This document shows, piece after piece, positions 1 to 7,007 of a DNA stretch of 22,480 bases. Location of the stretch: NCBI GenBank assembly GCA_041749275.1, contig JBGTBQ010000296.1:1-22480 (forward strand), in the 5' to 3' direction. Position numbers and translations under genes: made by a program. The notes below the pieces were generated by a model. That model was not told the DNA's origin. It searched no databases and saw only the letters and a list, made by a program, of their open reading frames with translations. This DNA is from JBGTBQ01 sp041749275. Lineage in GTDB: Bacteria; Acidobacteriota; Blastocatellia; Pyrinomonadales; Pyrinomonadaceae. The first letter of the stretch is position 1. Each line of letters begins with the position of its first letter.

Positions 1-1
1 T

Positions 2-72
2 GGTCGCGGCGGCGGCGGGTTCGGCGGCATGGGCGGCGGTCGCGGCGGCGGCGGGTTCGGTGGCGGCGGCAA
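2..72 (+). repeat. 36-nt tandem repeat encoding a Gly-rich segment
   Basis: The block starting GGTCGCGGCGGCGGCGGG at base 2 recurs at base 38, a period of 36 nt, so the reading frame is kept. It encodes a GRGGGGFGG-type unit twice, the second copy ending in a variant Gly run. The copy number to the left of the window is unknown. Confidence 0.75.
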
Positions 73-274
73 TGAAAACCGTTACAGCTTGACCTTCTCG
101 ATCAACGCCAACAACCTCTTCAACCGCTCGAACCTCGACACGCCGGTCGGCAACCTGAGTTCGTCCTTCTTCGGCCAGTCCACGAGGACGGCGGGCGGCT
201 TCGGTTTCGGTCAGGGCGGCGCGGGACTCGCGGGCAACCGCCGCGTCGAGGTGCAGATGCGCTTCAACTTCTGA
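2..274 (+). CDS. C-terminal end of a TonB-dependent (Oar-like) outer-membrane receptor, partial
   Basis: Only the last 90 codons are present; the gene enters from the left edge, in frame from base 2. The fragment starts with a Gly/Arg/Phe-rich segment made of a 36-nt (12-residue) tandem unit. Then follow beta-strand-like stretches (YSLTFSINANNLFN, RRVEVQMRFNF) and a terminal Phe, the usual signature of an outer-membrane beta-barrel inserted by BAM. ANNLFNR plus a Gly-rich loop and an MRFNF-type end are typical of the large carboxypeptidase-regulatory-domain/TonB receptors abundant in Acidobacteriota. The substrate cannot be told from this end. The Gly-rich insert is probably an extracellular loop or turn. 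A hairpin terminator lies 44 bases after the stop. Family assignment is by motif only, so moderately sure. Confidence 0.6.
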   Translation, partial: GRGGGGFGGMGGGRGGGGFGGGGNENRYSLTFSINANNLFNRSNLDTPVGNLSSSFFGQSTRTAGGFGFGQGGAGLAGNRRVEVQMRFNF

Positions 275-317
275 TTTCGCCTCACGGAATTCCCTAACAA
301 CGTCCGCGGATAAAACA

Positions 318-351
318 CGGGCGGGGCAAGGAATCATCCTTGCCTCGCCCG
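318..351. terminator. Bidirectional hairpin terminator between convergent genes
   Basis: A 15-bp stem (318-332 with 337-351, one G-U pair) closes a 4-nt loop. On the minus strand the stem is followed by TGTTTTA, so it most clearly ends the acyl-CoA dehydrogenase transcript. It also sits 44 nt after the receptor stop codon. Confidence 0.8.
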
Positions 352-374
352 GCCTCATTACGGAGGTGTGTGTT

Positions 375-1607
375 CTAACCAGCGACCGAGTCGCGCGACT
401 CCGCCGGACGATAAGGCGGCAGAGTTTTGCGCGCGGCCTTTTCGCCCTTGAGGTTGAGCGCCCAGTCGGCCTGCATCAAGGTGTGTATGTCGCGTGTGCC
501 CTCGTAGATGACCGCCGCCTTGCAGTTGCGTAGATAACGCTCGACGGGGTAGTCGTTCGCGTAGCCGTTCGCGCCGTGCACCTCAATCGCCATCGAGGCG
601 GCCTTCTCGCTCCTGACGGTCGCCTGCCACTTGGCGAGCGAGGTCGCGCGCCCATTCGGTTTCCCCTCGTTCTTGAGGTACCCCGCGCGCAGCCACAGGA
701 GGTAACACATCTGGTAGTCGGCCTCCATGTCGGCGATCTTCTGTTTGACAAGCTGGTGGTTGGCGATCTTCGTGCCGAACGTCTCGCGTTCTAAGGCGTA
801 GGCGACCGATGCGTCGCGCGAGGCGCGGATGATGCCGGTCGCGCCCGCCGCGACCGTGTAACGCCCCTGCTCCAAAGCGAACATGGCGATCTTAAAGCCT
901 TCGCCCTCTTTGCCGACGAGATTCTCGGCGGGGACGCGCACGTCCTGTAAAGAGAAGTAGCCGGTGTTGCCGGCGCGGATGCCCATCTTGCCGTGGATAG
1001 TGCCGGAGGAGAAGCCTTTCATCGAGCGCTCGACGATGAAGCAGGACATCCCTTTATGATCGCGCTGGCGTCGCTTCTCTTCGTCCGTCCAGCAGTAGAA
1101 AAGTAAGTTGTCGGCCACGCCGCCCGCGAGCGAAATCCACATCTTCTCGCCGTTCAAGACCCATTCGTCGCCCTCGCGCCGCGCCGTAGAGCGCGAGCCG
1201 ACCACGTCTGAGCCGGCGCCCGGCTCGGTCAACCCGTAGGTGGCGATCTTCTCGCCCTTCGCCTGCGGCACGAGATACTTGCGTTTCTGCTCCTCCGTGC
1301 CCCACGTCAAAAGCGTCAACGAGTTCAACCCCGTGTGGACGCTCATCACGACGCGCATGAAAGTGTCCACGGCTTCCAACTCTTCGCAGACGATTCCGAG
1401 CGAGATGTAATCGAATCCGGCGCCGCCGTACTCTTCGGGGATGCAAACGCCCAACAGGTTCAACTCGGCCATCTTGTCGAGAATCGAGCGGTCGAACTGC
1501 TGTTTCTCGTCAAGCTCTTTAATGCGCGGGGCGACTTCCGCTTGCGCGAACTCGCGGACGGTCTGGCGGATCGCCTTGTGGTCTTCGGTCAGTTCAAAGT
1601 CAATCAT
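375..1607 (-). CDS. Acyl-CoA dehydrogenase
   Basis: 410 residues, the normal length for the family. The FAD enzyme performs alpha,beta-dehydrogenation of an acyl-CoA and passes electrons to electron-transfer flavoprotein. The N-terminal helical domain covers about residues 1-120. The middle beta domain has the YGLTEPGAGSD flavin-binding motif near 124 and WVLNGEKMWIS near 150. The C-terminal helical domain ends in IYEGTRDIHTLMQADWAL, whose Glu369 lies at the position of the catalytic base in the glutaryl-/short-chain acyl-CoA dehydrogenase group. The exact chain length of the substrate is not readable; the YEGTRDIH context recalls glutaryl-CoA dehydrogenase and related acidobacterial enzymes. 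The gene stands alone, with the terminator at 318-351 downstream and a repeat-bearing spacer upstream. Start chosen at MIDFELTEDH, the normal family N-terminus. Confidence 0.93.
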   Translation of the reverse strand: MIDFELTEDHKAIRQTVREFAQAEVAPRIKELDEKQQFDRSILDKMAELNLLGVCIPEEYGGAGFDYISLGIVCEELEAVDTFMRVVMSVHTGLNSLTLLTWGTEEQKRKYLVPQAKGEKIATYGLTEPGAGSDVVGSRSTARREGDEWVLNGEKMWISLAGGVADNLLFYCWTDEEKRRQRDHKGMSCFIVERSMKGFSSGTIHGKMGIRAGNTGYFSLQDVRVPAENLVGKEGEGFKIAMFALEQGRYTVAAGATGIIRASRDASVAYALERETFGTKIANHQLVKQKIADMEADYQMCYLLWLRAGYLKNEGKPNGRATSLAKWQATVRSEKAASMAIEVHGANGYANDYPVERYLRNCKAAVIYEGTRDIHTLMQADWALNLKGEKAARKTLPPYRPAESRDSVAG

Positions 1608-1766
1608 GAAAGTTCTCCGTAATTGAATTCAGACTCGCACATGGAGACGACCGCGCGAGGGCGGAAGGGCCGAATCAGATGCATGTGCTCGTGTTGGGAT
1701 TTGCGAAAAAGTTAAGCGGCATCTTACACCACGACCCCGCGCGCGTAAAATGGGCGCGGGGGGCGG

Positions 1767-1874
1767 ACAGGTCAGAACCGCCTGCGGTAGCGGGCGGGTC
1801 GGCCCTACCCTGCGCGCAACTTGAGCAGTCACGAGCGATGTACCCCGTCGCTACCGCTCCGGGTTCTGACCTGT
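1767..1874. repeat. Imperfect inverted repeat covering the end of the nucleotidyltransferase gene
   Basis: Two 25-nt arms (1767-1791 and 1850-1874) are complementary in 21 positions: a perfect 13-bp outer part (ACAGGTCAGAACC), a 4-nt symmetric mismatch and a perfect 8-bp inner part (GCGGTAGC). The right arm includes the stop codon (1851-1853) of the CCA-adding-type gene, so its last codons (about QTGQNPER) are written by the repeat. It may act as a 3'-end hairpin for that transcript. It looks like a copy of a dispersed element, but no second copy is in this window. Confidence 0.7.
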
Positions 1875-3284
1875 TTGACCGCCGTCGGCTTCCTCAGTTT
1901 GGATCAACTTCCGCGCCTCTTCCCTCGCCTCTTCGAGAGTTCGCACGCGGTTGTCGAGCTGCATTTCGTAGACGGCATCAAGAATTTTGCCGAAGAGCGG
2001 CGAGGGCTTGAGGCCCATCTCGATGAGATGGCGGCCCATCAGGACGGGCGCGGGCGGCTTCGTCTCGACGGAGAGTTCCCGCGCGCGCGCGATAAACCAC
2101 TCCTGCGCCGCCGCCGTGAACCAACGCTCGCGCGGCACCCATGGCGCGTTGCGACCCAAGCTATCGGCCTTTGCAACGCGATACAACAGTTCCAACTCGC
2201 ACCGCCGCGCGAGGCGACGGAAAGCGCCGTCGCCGATTTCGTCGCGCAGGCGATAGAAGTCGCCCGGCCTCAAGTGGTCGCGCACGAGCGCCGTGACCTG
2301 CGCGCGCACGTCGTAGCCTTCGAGCGTGAAGACCTTCAGCCGGTCGAGAAACTTTTCGGTCGGCGCGACACCCGCCTCTTCGTGCCCGCGCGAGCGGATG
2401 CGCCCTTCGATAAATTCAGTCGTCGCGGGCTTGCCGAAGTCATGGCACAAGGCCGCCAGCATCACCGTCACCCGCCGCGCGTAGTCGAGGTCGTCAACAA
2501 GTTCGCGCGCGCGGTCGAGCACGAGCAATGTATGAACGAAAACATCTCCCTCCGGGTGCCATTCAGGCTCTTGCCGCACGCGCTTGAGCGCTTCGATTTC
2601 GGGGAAGAGTTGCGCGGTCGCGCCGAGCCGGTCGAGCCACTCGAATCCGACGGACGGGCGGCGCGCGAAGAGCAGGAGCTTTTCCATCTCGCCCCAGATG
2701 CGTTCGGGCGGCAAGTCCGTGAGGTCAATCGCGCGGCAGAGTTCGACGGTCGCCGGCTCGATGTCAAACTCGAAGCGCGCGGCGAACTGCGCGGCGCGCA
2801 GGACGCGCAGAGAGTCTTCGACGAAAGTTTCGGGCGCGACGGCACGGATTATCTTTCGTTCGATGTCGGCGCGACCGGCGAAAGGGTCGAGCAGTTCGCC
2901 CGTCAGAGGGTCTTCGAGGATGGCGTTGATGGTGAAGTCGCGTCGGCGCGCGGCCTCCGCGACCGGCATGGCGGGGTCGCCCTCGATGACGAAGCCGCGA
3001 TGCCCCCGGCCCGCCTTGCGCTCGCGGCGCGGCAAGCTCACGTCGAGGTCGTGACCGAGCTTGTAGACCGTGAACGCTTCGCCGACGACATTGACGCGGC
3101 CCATGCGGTCGAGTATCCGGCGCAAGACGGGCGGCTCGACGCCGTAGACCTCCACGTCCCAATCCTTCGCCGCGCGCCCCATCAGACGGTCGCGCACGCA
3201 GCCGCCGACCAACAGCGCCCGCCCGCCCGCGTCGCCGATGATGCGCGCGAGCTTCAGAATTTTTTCGGGAACGCTTGAAGACAT
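1851..3284 (-). CDS. cca: CCA tRNA nucleotidyltransferase / poly(A) polymerase family, with HD domain
   Basis: 477 residues from MSSSVPEKIL. Class II nucleotidyltransferase head: LVGGCVRD (residues 25-32) and DWDVEVYG (41-48), which supplies the metal-binding acidic pair. RRDFTINAILEDP (114-126) is the conserved motif that follows, and a helical neck domain comes next (ERIWGEMEKLL). A C-terminal HD phosphohydrolase domain has LAALCHDFGKP with His-Asp near 277. The architecture matches bacterial CCA-adding enzymes carrying an HD domain, which repair or add the 3' CCA of tRNA; a poly(A) polymerase role cannot be excluded from sequence alone. A longer reading from a TTG at 3323 exists, but 3284 gives the usual N-terminus; neither has a clear ribosome-binding site. 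The stop codon lies inside an inverted repeat (1767-1874). Confidence 0.88.
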   Translation of the reverse strand: MSSSVPEKILKLARIIGDAGGRALLVGGCVRDRLMGRAAKDWDVEVYGVEPPVLRRILDRMGRVNVVGEAFTVYKLGHDLDVSLPRRERKAGRGHRGFVIEGDPAMPVAEAARRRDFTINAILEDPLTGELLDPFAGRADIERKIIRAVAPETFVEDSLRVLRAAQFAARFEFDIEPATVELCRAIDLTDLPPERIWGEMEKLLLFARRPSVGFEWLDRLGATAQLFPEIEALKRVRQEPEWHPEGDVFVHTLLVLDRARELVDDLDYARRVTVMLAALCHDFGKPATTEFIEGRIRSRGHEEAGVAPTEKFLDRLKVFTLEGYDVRAQVTALVRDHLRPGDFYRLRDEIGDGAFRRLARRCELELLYRVAKADSLGRNAPWVPRERWFTAAAQEWFIARARELSVETKPPAPVLMGRHLIEMGLKPSPLFGKILDAVYEMQLDNRVRTLEEAREEARKLIQTEEADGGQTGQNPER

Positions 3285-3340
3285 CGAAGCCGTGACATTT
3301 AGAGTTGGCCCGCGCTTGAGCAATGGGCGCGGCGTGGGGA

Positions 3341-3423
3341 TAACGCGGAGGGCGCGGAGGATTCGCGGAGAACGCAGAGGAGTTCTCTGTGCTCTCCGCG
3401 AGTCCTCCGCGCCCTCCGCGTTA
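3341..3423. repeat. Near-perfect 83-nt palindrome built of GCGGAG-type units
   Basis: Arms 3341-3381 and 3383-3423 match in about 37 of 41 positions around one central base. The left arm contains GCGGAG three times and GCAGAG once, with starts spaced 9, 11 and 9 nt. It fills most of the spacer between the acidic protein gene (stop 3464) and the cca-type gene (start 3284). It can form a very long hairpin in RNA and probably ends or shields the glyS-side transcript. Similar GCGGAG-rich palindromes are, to my knowledge, common dispersed repeats in environmental genomes. Confidence 0.85.
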
Positions 3424-3463
3424 AATCGTTCGTCACATCACGCTCAACCAACGAAGGGACGAC

Positions 3464-3877
3464 TCAACGCGGCGACTCTTCGCCCTCATCATCCAACTCA
3501 TCGAAATCATCCTCGTCGTCGTACCCTTCCGGGTCGTCAACGAGAAGCTGCATCCCGCGCGTCGAAGGCAGACAACTGATGATCTGCACGCGCTCGATGC
3601 GCGTCAACTCCGGCGACGTGTGCCAGAGTTTCACCCAGAAGCTGCGCGTGTCGCCGTGGACGACGTAGGTCGAGCCGTCCATCGTCACGGGCACTGGCTC
3701 GGCCAGCGTCCCGTCGCGCAGCTCTTCCAATAACTCCGCGACGAACGGGCGGAACGTCTCGAACTGCAAGACAACCGCGCCTTCGTCAACCTCGGCGGGC
3801 GGCAACTCCACGGGGTCGTCCCCTTCGAGGAGGAGGCGCGTTTCGGTCTGCTGATTTCGTTTCTTGACTACTGGCAT
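3464..3877 (-). CDS. Acidic protein of unknown function, overlapping glyS
   Basis: 137 residues starting MPVVKKRNQQ at the ATG 3877. A longer in-frame reading from 3943 would run far into glyS and is unlikely. The start overlaps the last 10 bases of glyS, so the two are very probably one transcription unit with coupled translation. The N-terminus is short and basic, and the central part (about 30-110) looks like a small alpha/beta domain (FETFRPFVAELLEELRDG, STYVVHGDTRSFWVKLWH). The last 25 residues are almost wholly Asp/Glu (DDEDDFDELDDEGEE). There is no signal peptide or membrane segment. I do not recognise the family. The acidic tail could be a flexible interaction tail, but that is a guess. 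The coding assignment rests on the clean overlap and the well-behaved protein composition. Confidence 0.72.
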   Translation of the reverse strand: MPVVKKRNQQTETRLLLEGDDPVELPPAEVDEGAVVLQFETFRPFVAELLEELRDGTLAEPVPVTMDGSTYVVHGDTRSFWVKLWHTSPELTRIERVQIISCLPSTRGMQLLVDDPEGYDDEDDFDELDDEGEESPR

Positions 3878-5280
3878 TGAATTCCCAACTTCCGCTGCAA
3901 ATGCTCCTGCAAGTCCGCGACTTTCACGCGCTCCTGCTCCCACGTGTCGCGGTCGCGCACCGTCACGGCCTCGTCTTCAAGCGACTGGTGGTCAATGGTG
4001 ACGCAGAAGGGCGTGCCAATCTCGTCTTGGCGCGCGTAGAGTTTGCCGATGCCGCCCGTGTCGTCGTAGATGGCGCGCATCGAGGGTTGAAGCTTCCGCT
4101 TGATGTCGCGCGCCAGCGAGACGATCTCCGGTTTGTTTTTGGCGAGCGGAAGCACGGCGACCTTGATCGGCGCGAGTTCCGGATGGAGTTTGAGAATCAC
4201 GCGCGTCTCGCCCTTGTCGGTCGTCCGTTCGGTGTAGGCGTCCATCAGGAACGCGAGCACGGAGCGGTTGACGCCCGACGCCGGTTCGACGACGTGCGGA
4301 TAGAAACGCTCTTTCGTCGCCTCGTCGAAGTAGGAGAGGTCGGCGGTCGAGTCCGGATTCCTGCGCTTGCCCTCTTCGTCCGTCGGCTTGTTCGAGTGCT
4401 GTTTGAGGTCGAAGTCGGTGCGATAGGCGATGCCCATCAACTCTTCCCACTGGCGCTCATCTTCGGGGCGTTCGGGGAAGTAGCGGTACATGATGTCCAC
4501 GGTGCGGCGCGAGTAGTGCGCGAGTTTCTCCGGCGGCACTTCGTAGAGGAAAAGGTTTTCGCGCGCGACGCCTAAAGACGTGTACCAGCCGACGTACTGC
4601 TCGACCCAGTAGTCCACGAGTTGAAAATGTTCGGCGTCGGGCCGGACGAAGTATTCCATCTCCATCTGCTCGAACTCGCGCGTGCGGAGGATGAAGTTGC
4701 CGGGCGTGACTTCGTTGCGAAAACTTTTGCCGACCTGCGCGACGCCGAAGGGAAGCTTGCGCCGCGTCGTCGTCTGCACGTTGAGGAAGTTGATAAAGAT
4801 GCCCTGCGCCGTTTCGGGCCTGAGATAGGCGATGGCCGTCGGGTCATCCTCGGACACCGCGCCGAGGCGCGTCTGAAGCATCATGTTGAAGGGGCGCGGC
4901 TCCGTCCACTCCTTCTCACCGCAGTGCGGGCACTTCAATTCCGAGAGGTCGGATGCGCCGAACTCTTCCATAAGCTTGTCGGCGCGGTAACGCTTCTTAC
5001 ACTTGCGGCAGTCCACGAGCGGATCGTTGAAGGTCGCTTCGTGTTCCGAATACTTCCAGACCAGACGGTTGAGGATAAGCGATGAGTCAATCCCTTCGAT
5101 GTCGTCGCGCTCGTAGACGAGCCAGCGCCACCACAGACGCTTGACGTTGTTCGCCAACTCGACGCCGAGCGGGCCATAGTCCCACGCGCTGCCCAGCCCG
5201 CCGTAAATGTCGGACGAGGGGAAGACGAAGCCGCGTCGCTTCGAGAGCGAGACGATGGTTTCAATATTCGGTGCAGCCAC
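3868..5280 (-). CDS. glyS: Glycyl-tRNA synthetase, single-chain (alpha2) type
   Basis: 470 residues from the GTG at 5280, preceded by GGAG 7 nt upstream; an ORF reading on to 5478 has no support and would add a non-homologous N-terminus. Charges tRNA-Gly with glycine in the cytoplasm. Class II features: WDYGPLG (33-39), a zinc-knuckle-like Cys91/Cys94 and Cys117/Cys120 pair, RPETAQGIF (154-162), FRNE (187-190, motif 2) and EPASGVNRSVLAF (about 332-344, motif 3). The C-terminal anticodon-binding domain covers about 365-470. This is the eukaryote/archaea-like homodimeric form rather than the GlyQ/GlyS alpha2-beta2 form of Proteobacteria. It is followed by the overlapping acidic gene. A terminator for the upstream small gene (5421-5466) lies before it, so it likely has its own promoter between 5281 and 5420. 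Confidence 0.95.
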   Translation of the reverse strand: MAAPNIETIVSLSKRRGFVFPSSDIYGGLGSAWDYGPLGVELANNVKRLWWRWLVYERDDIEGIDSSLILNRLVWKYSEHEATFNDPLVDCRKCKKRYRADKLMEEFGASDLSELKCPHCGEKEWTEPRPFNMMLQTRLGAVSEDDPTAIAYLRPETAQGIFINFLNVQTTTRRKLPFGVAQVGKSFRNEVTPGNFILRTREFEQMEMEYFVRPDAEHFQLVDYWVEQYVGWYTSLGVARENLFLYEVPPEKLAHYSRRTVDIMYRYFPERPEDERQWEELMGIAYRTDFDLKQHSNKPTDEEGKRRNPDSTADLSYFDEATKERFYPHVVEPASGVNRSVLAFLMDAYTERTTDKGETRVILKLHPELAPIKVAVLPLAKNKPEIVSLARDIKRKLQPSMRAIYDDTGGIGKLYARQDEIGTPFCVTIDHQSLEDEAVTVRDRDTWEQERVKVADLQEHLQRKLGIQCQ

Positions 5281-5291
5281 TGTCGGTCTCC
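5273..5291 (-). promoter_or_regulatory. Ribosome-binding site fixing the glyS GTG start
   Basis: On the minus strand GGAGACCGACA stands directly before GTG at 5280, a Shine-Dalgarno core with 7-nt spacing. This decides for GTG over more upstream readings. Confidence 0.75.
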
Positions 5292-5344
5292 GCAAATGGT
5301 AAAGGTGAATAGTAGATTGAAATTCACGTCGTCGCTCGATCAAC

Positions 5345-5398
5345 GAATCATCACTCAGACCAGAGTGATTCACAAACGCGAGTGACGAGTGATGAGGA
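5345..5398. repeat. ATCACTC-type heptamer repeats in the glyS leader
   Basis: The spacer before glyS holds ATCACTC/GTCACTC heptamers in both orientations (AATCATCACTC then GAGTGATTC, and GAGTGACGAGTGATGAG). They can fold as a short hairpin near 5348-5372. The unit ATCACTC is the same as in the tandem array at 17965-17985, so at least this unit is reused within the window. Confidence 0.6.
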
Positions 5399-5420
5399 TA
5401 ACAGGCGAGCGCCCGCGTTG

Positions 5421-5466
5421 AAAAGAAGAGAGGAGCGACGCCGCCGCTGGCGGGCTGTCGCTCCTC
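5421..5466 (-). terminator. Rho-independent terminator after the small membrane protein gene
   Basis: A perfect 10-bp stem (5430-5439 with 5457-5466, GAGGAGCGAC) has a 17-nt GC-rich loop. On the minus strand it is followed by a T-rich stretch ending in TTTT (5421-5424). It separates the small gene from glyS. Confidence 0.7.
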
Positions 5467-5523
5467 ATCCTCAAACAAAATGCTGTGTTGTGATACTACC
5501 CGGCGAGGCTGATTCGTGTACCG

Positions 5524-5688
5524 CTACTTGCTTGGCGCGGAGGGCGCCGAGATGTCAACGTCAACCTTGGTTGTCTTGCCGCCGAAGACGCCGCCCTGCC
5601 ACGCCAGAAAGGCGAGCACGACCACAACTAGAAAGATCACGAGAATTGCCACCACGCCGGTATTGCTTGAGCTTTCGCCGTCTGCCAT
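5524..5688 (-). CDS. 54-residue single-pass membrane protein, unknown function
   Basis: Read directly from the minus strand: ATG at 5688, TAG at 5524-5526, 54 codons. The start is preceded by a strong GAGGAGGA at about 8 nt spacing. The protein has a short polar N-terminus (MADGESSSNT), one long hydrophobic helix at about residues 11-30 (GVVAILVIFLVVVVLAFLAW), a Gly-rich turn (QGGVFGG) and a polar tail (KTTKVDVDISAPSAPSK). The hydrophobic core and positive tail suggest insertion in the cytoplasmic membrane; orientation is not clear. It has its own terminator (5421-5466), so it is probably a single-gene transcript. Small proteins of this plan with a MAD...VVAILVIFLVVV core occur in other bacteria, as far as I know without an assigned role. 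Function unknown. Confidence 0.8.
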   Translation of the reverse strand: MADGESSSNTGVVAILVIFLVVVVLAFLAWQGGVFGGKTTKVDVDISAPSAPSK

Positions 5689-5863
5689 GTTTCTATCCTC
5701 CTCAAATGTTATGCATCAAAGCGCCACGAGAGACGCCGTCAACCTGAAATGTTCTTAACCTCAATCGCCGCAAAAAAGAACAAGCGGCACGCCGCACGTT
5801 TGATAACAGTACGCGGGCTGGCTGCCCTGAGAAGGTTACAGAAAAAACCGTGCCACGGACATA

Positions 5864-5938
5864 AGTCAAAAGTAAAAAGGCAAAAGTGAAGAGGCTGATT
5901 CCTCCTTACTTTTGCCTTGTGCCTTTTTACTTTTGACT
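5864..5938. repeat. Inverted heptamer array next to a stop codon
   Basis: Left arm from 5864 reads AGTCAAAAGTAAAAAGGC then AAAAGT. The right arm (5901-5938, read on minus) is the same except for one extra heptamer, ACAAGGC, placed after AAGGC. Both arms are made of 7-nt units of the type AGTAAAA/AGGCAAA. The array ends 3 bases before the TAG (5942-5944) of the PEGA/OmpA-like gene and can form a long hairpin at its 3' end. It is AT-rich compared with its surroundings. Confidence 0.85.
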
Positions 5939-5941
5939 GTT

Positions 5942-7003
5942 CTAGTCGCGGCGCGTGCGGCGCGGGGCGACGCGCTGTAGTTCGTTCGGGTCAACGGTCG
6001 GCGTCGGGCGCGGCGGCTCCGCGCCCTGCGGCACGAGCCAGATTTCGTAAGAGTTGTTCTCGCGCCAGCCGCCGTTCAAGACGATGATGCGGTTGCGGCT
6101 GATGCCGCGCGTGTTGACGAGATAGTCAGCCGCGCGCGCGTTCATCCGGTCGGCCTCGCCCGCACGGCTCCGGCGCCCGGAGTAGGCGATGATGTAGCCG
6201 GTGGCGGTGGGGTTGTTCTGGAGTTCGATGGCGAGGTTGTCGAGCCGCGCCTTGTCATCGTCGAAAGCGACGGAGGGAAACTCGTCGAAGCGCTTCGCGG
6301 GCTGCCTGAGTTCCTGCACGATGACGCCGGTCTGCGCCTGCGCCGTCTGGCGGCAGTTGCGGTCGCCGGAGCCGTCATCCACGACGAGGATCGCGGTCGC
6401 GCGGCGATTGCCGAGGCCGCTTGAGTCAACCGTGATGGTCGGCGTGCCCGCGCCCGTCAGGATGCGGGCCGAGGGCGGGCTGACCGTCCACGTATAGTTG
6501 AGCGCCGAGGGGCCGGCATAACCCACATCCGCCGTATAGGTGATAACGTCGCCATCGTTGACCGAAGCCGGCGCGGAAACGTTGACCGGGTACGGGCAGG
6601 GCGAGGTCGGCACCGCCGGGATGTTGATCGTGCGCGGATTGTAGTTGAGAGCGATGCAGTCCTTGCGGCCCGCGACGATCTGGAAGACGTGCGACCAGCG
6701 CGTGTTGTTCGGGAAGATGATCTCGACGGTGTGCGTCCCCGGTTCGAGGTCAATGGCGCGAACGTAGTCGGTCGTCTCGCCCGCCGGGCGCCCGTCAATG
6801 AAGATCGGGTAGCCGCCGGGATTGGTCGAAACCTCGATGCGCCCGGTCGTCGGAATGCCCTTCTTGTTCTTCTGCTTGGCGCGCGCCTCGGATTGGGGCG
6901 CGGGGATGAGCGCGGCGCAGAGAGCGATGAGGACGACGAGCGCGGTCAGTCGTGCGACCAGAGCGGTGGAAGCGCTACGGTGTGTGGGAGACTTCTTCGA
7001 CAT
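5942..7003 (-). CDS. Exported PEGA / Ig-like / OmpA-C-like envelope protein
   Basis: 353 residues from MSKKSPTHRS. Signal peptide at about 1-35 (hydrophobic core ALVVLIALCAALI, cleavage near SEA). PEGA-like domain at about 48-110 (GRIEVSTNPGGYPIFIDGRP ... LEPGTHTVEIIF). Ig/PKD-like domain at about 120-215 (NVSAPASVNDGDVITYTADV ... ILVVDDGSG). OmpA-C-like domain at about 230-330: the FDDDKARLDNLAIELQ segment, an RMNARAADYLV stretch and RIIVLNGGWRE resemble peptidoglycan-binding OmpA modules. An Arg-rich tail ends the protein. It probably acts in the periplasm, tied to peptidoglycan. It starts 4 bases after the PEP-CTERM stop, with its GAGGAGG inside the last codons of that gene, so the two are co-translated. 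An ORF extending to 7198 is a frame shadow of the PEP-CTERM gene. Domain calls are by motif, not by search. Confidence 0.82.
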   Translation of the reverse strand: MSKKSPTHRSASTALVARLTALVVLIALCAALIPAPQSEARAKQKNKKGIPTTGRIEVSTNPGGYPIFIDGRPAGETTDYVRAIDLEPGTHTVEIIFPNNTRWSHVFQIVAGRKDCIALNYNPRTINIPAVPTSPCPYPVNVSAPASVNDGDVITYTADVGYAGPSALNYTWTVSPPSARILTGAGTPTITVDSSGLGNRRATAILVVDDGSGDRNCRQTAQAQTGVIVQELRQPAKRFDEFPSVAFDDDKARLDNLAIELQNNPTATGYIIAYSGRRSRAGEADRMNARAADYLVNTRGISRNRIIVLNGGWRENNSYEIWLVPQGAEPPRPTPTVDPNELQRVAPRRTRRD

Positions 7004-7007
7004 GTTG

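Noticed and set aside
1821..3278. Long plus-strand open frame of 485 codons opposite the cca-type gene
   Set aside because: Its protein has no recognisable domain and is rich in Arg/Ala/Glu/Asp. The minus strand carries clear catalytic motifs in the same interval. Open antisense frames are expected at this GC content.
5841..5855. Sigma-54-like site TGGCACGGTTTTTTC upstream of the small membrane protein gene
   Set aside because: The -24 half is perfect but the essential GC of the -12 half is absent (TTTC instead of TTGC).
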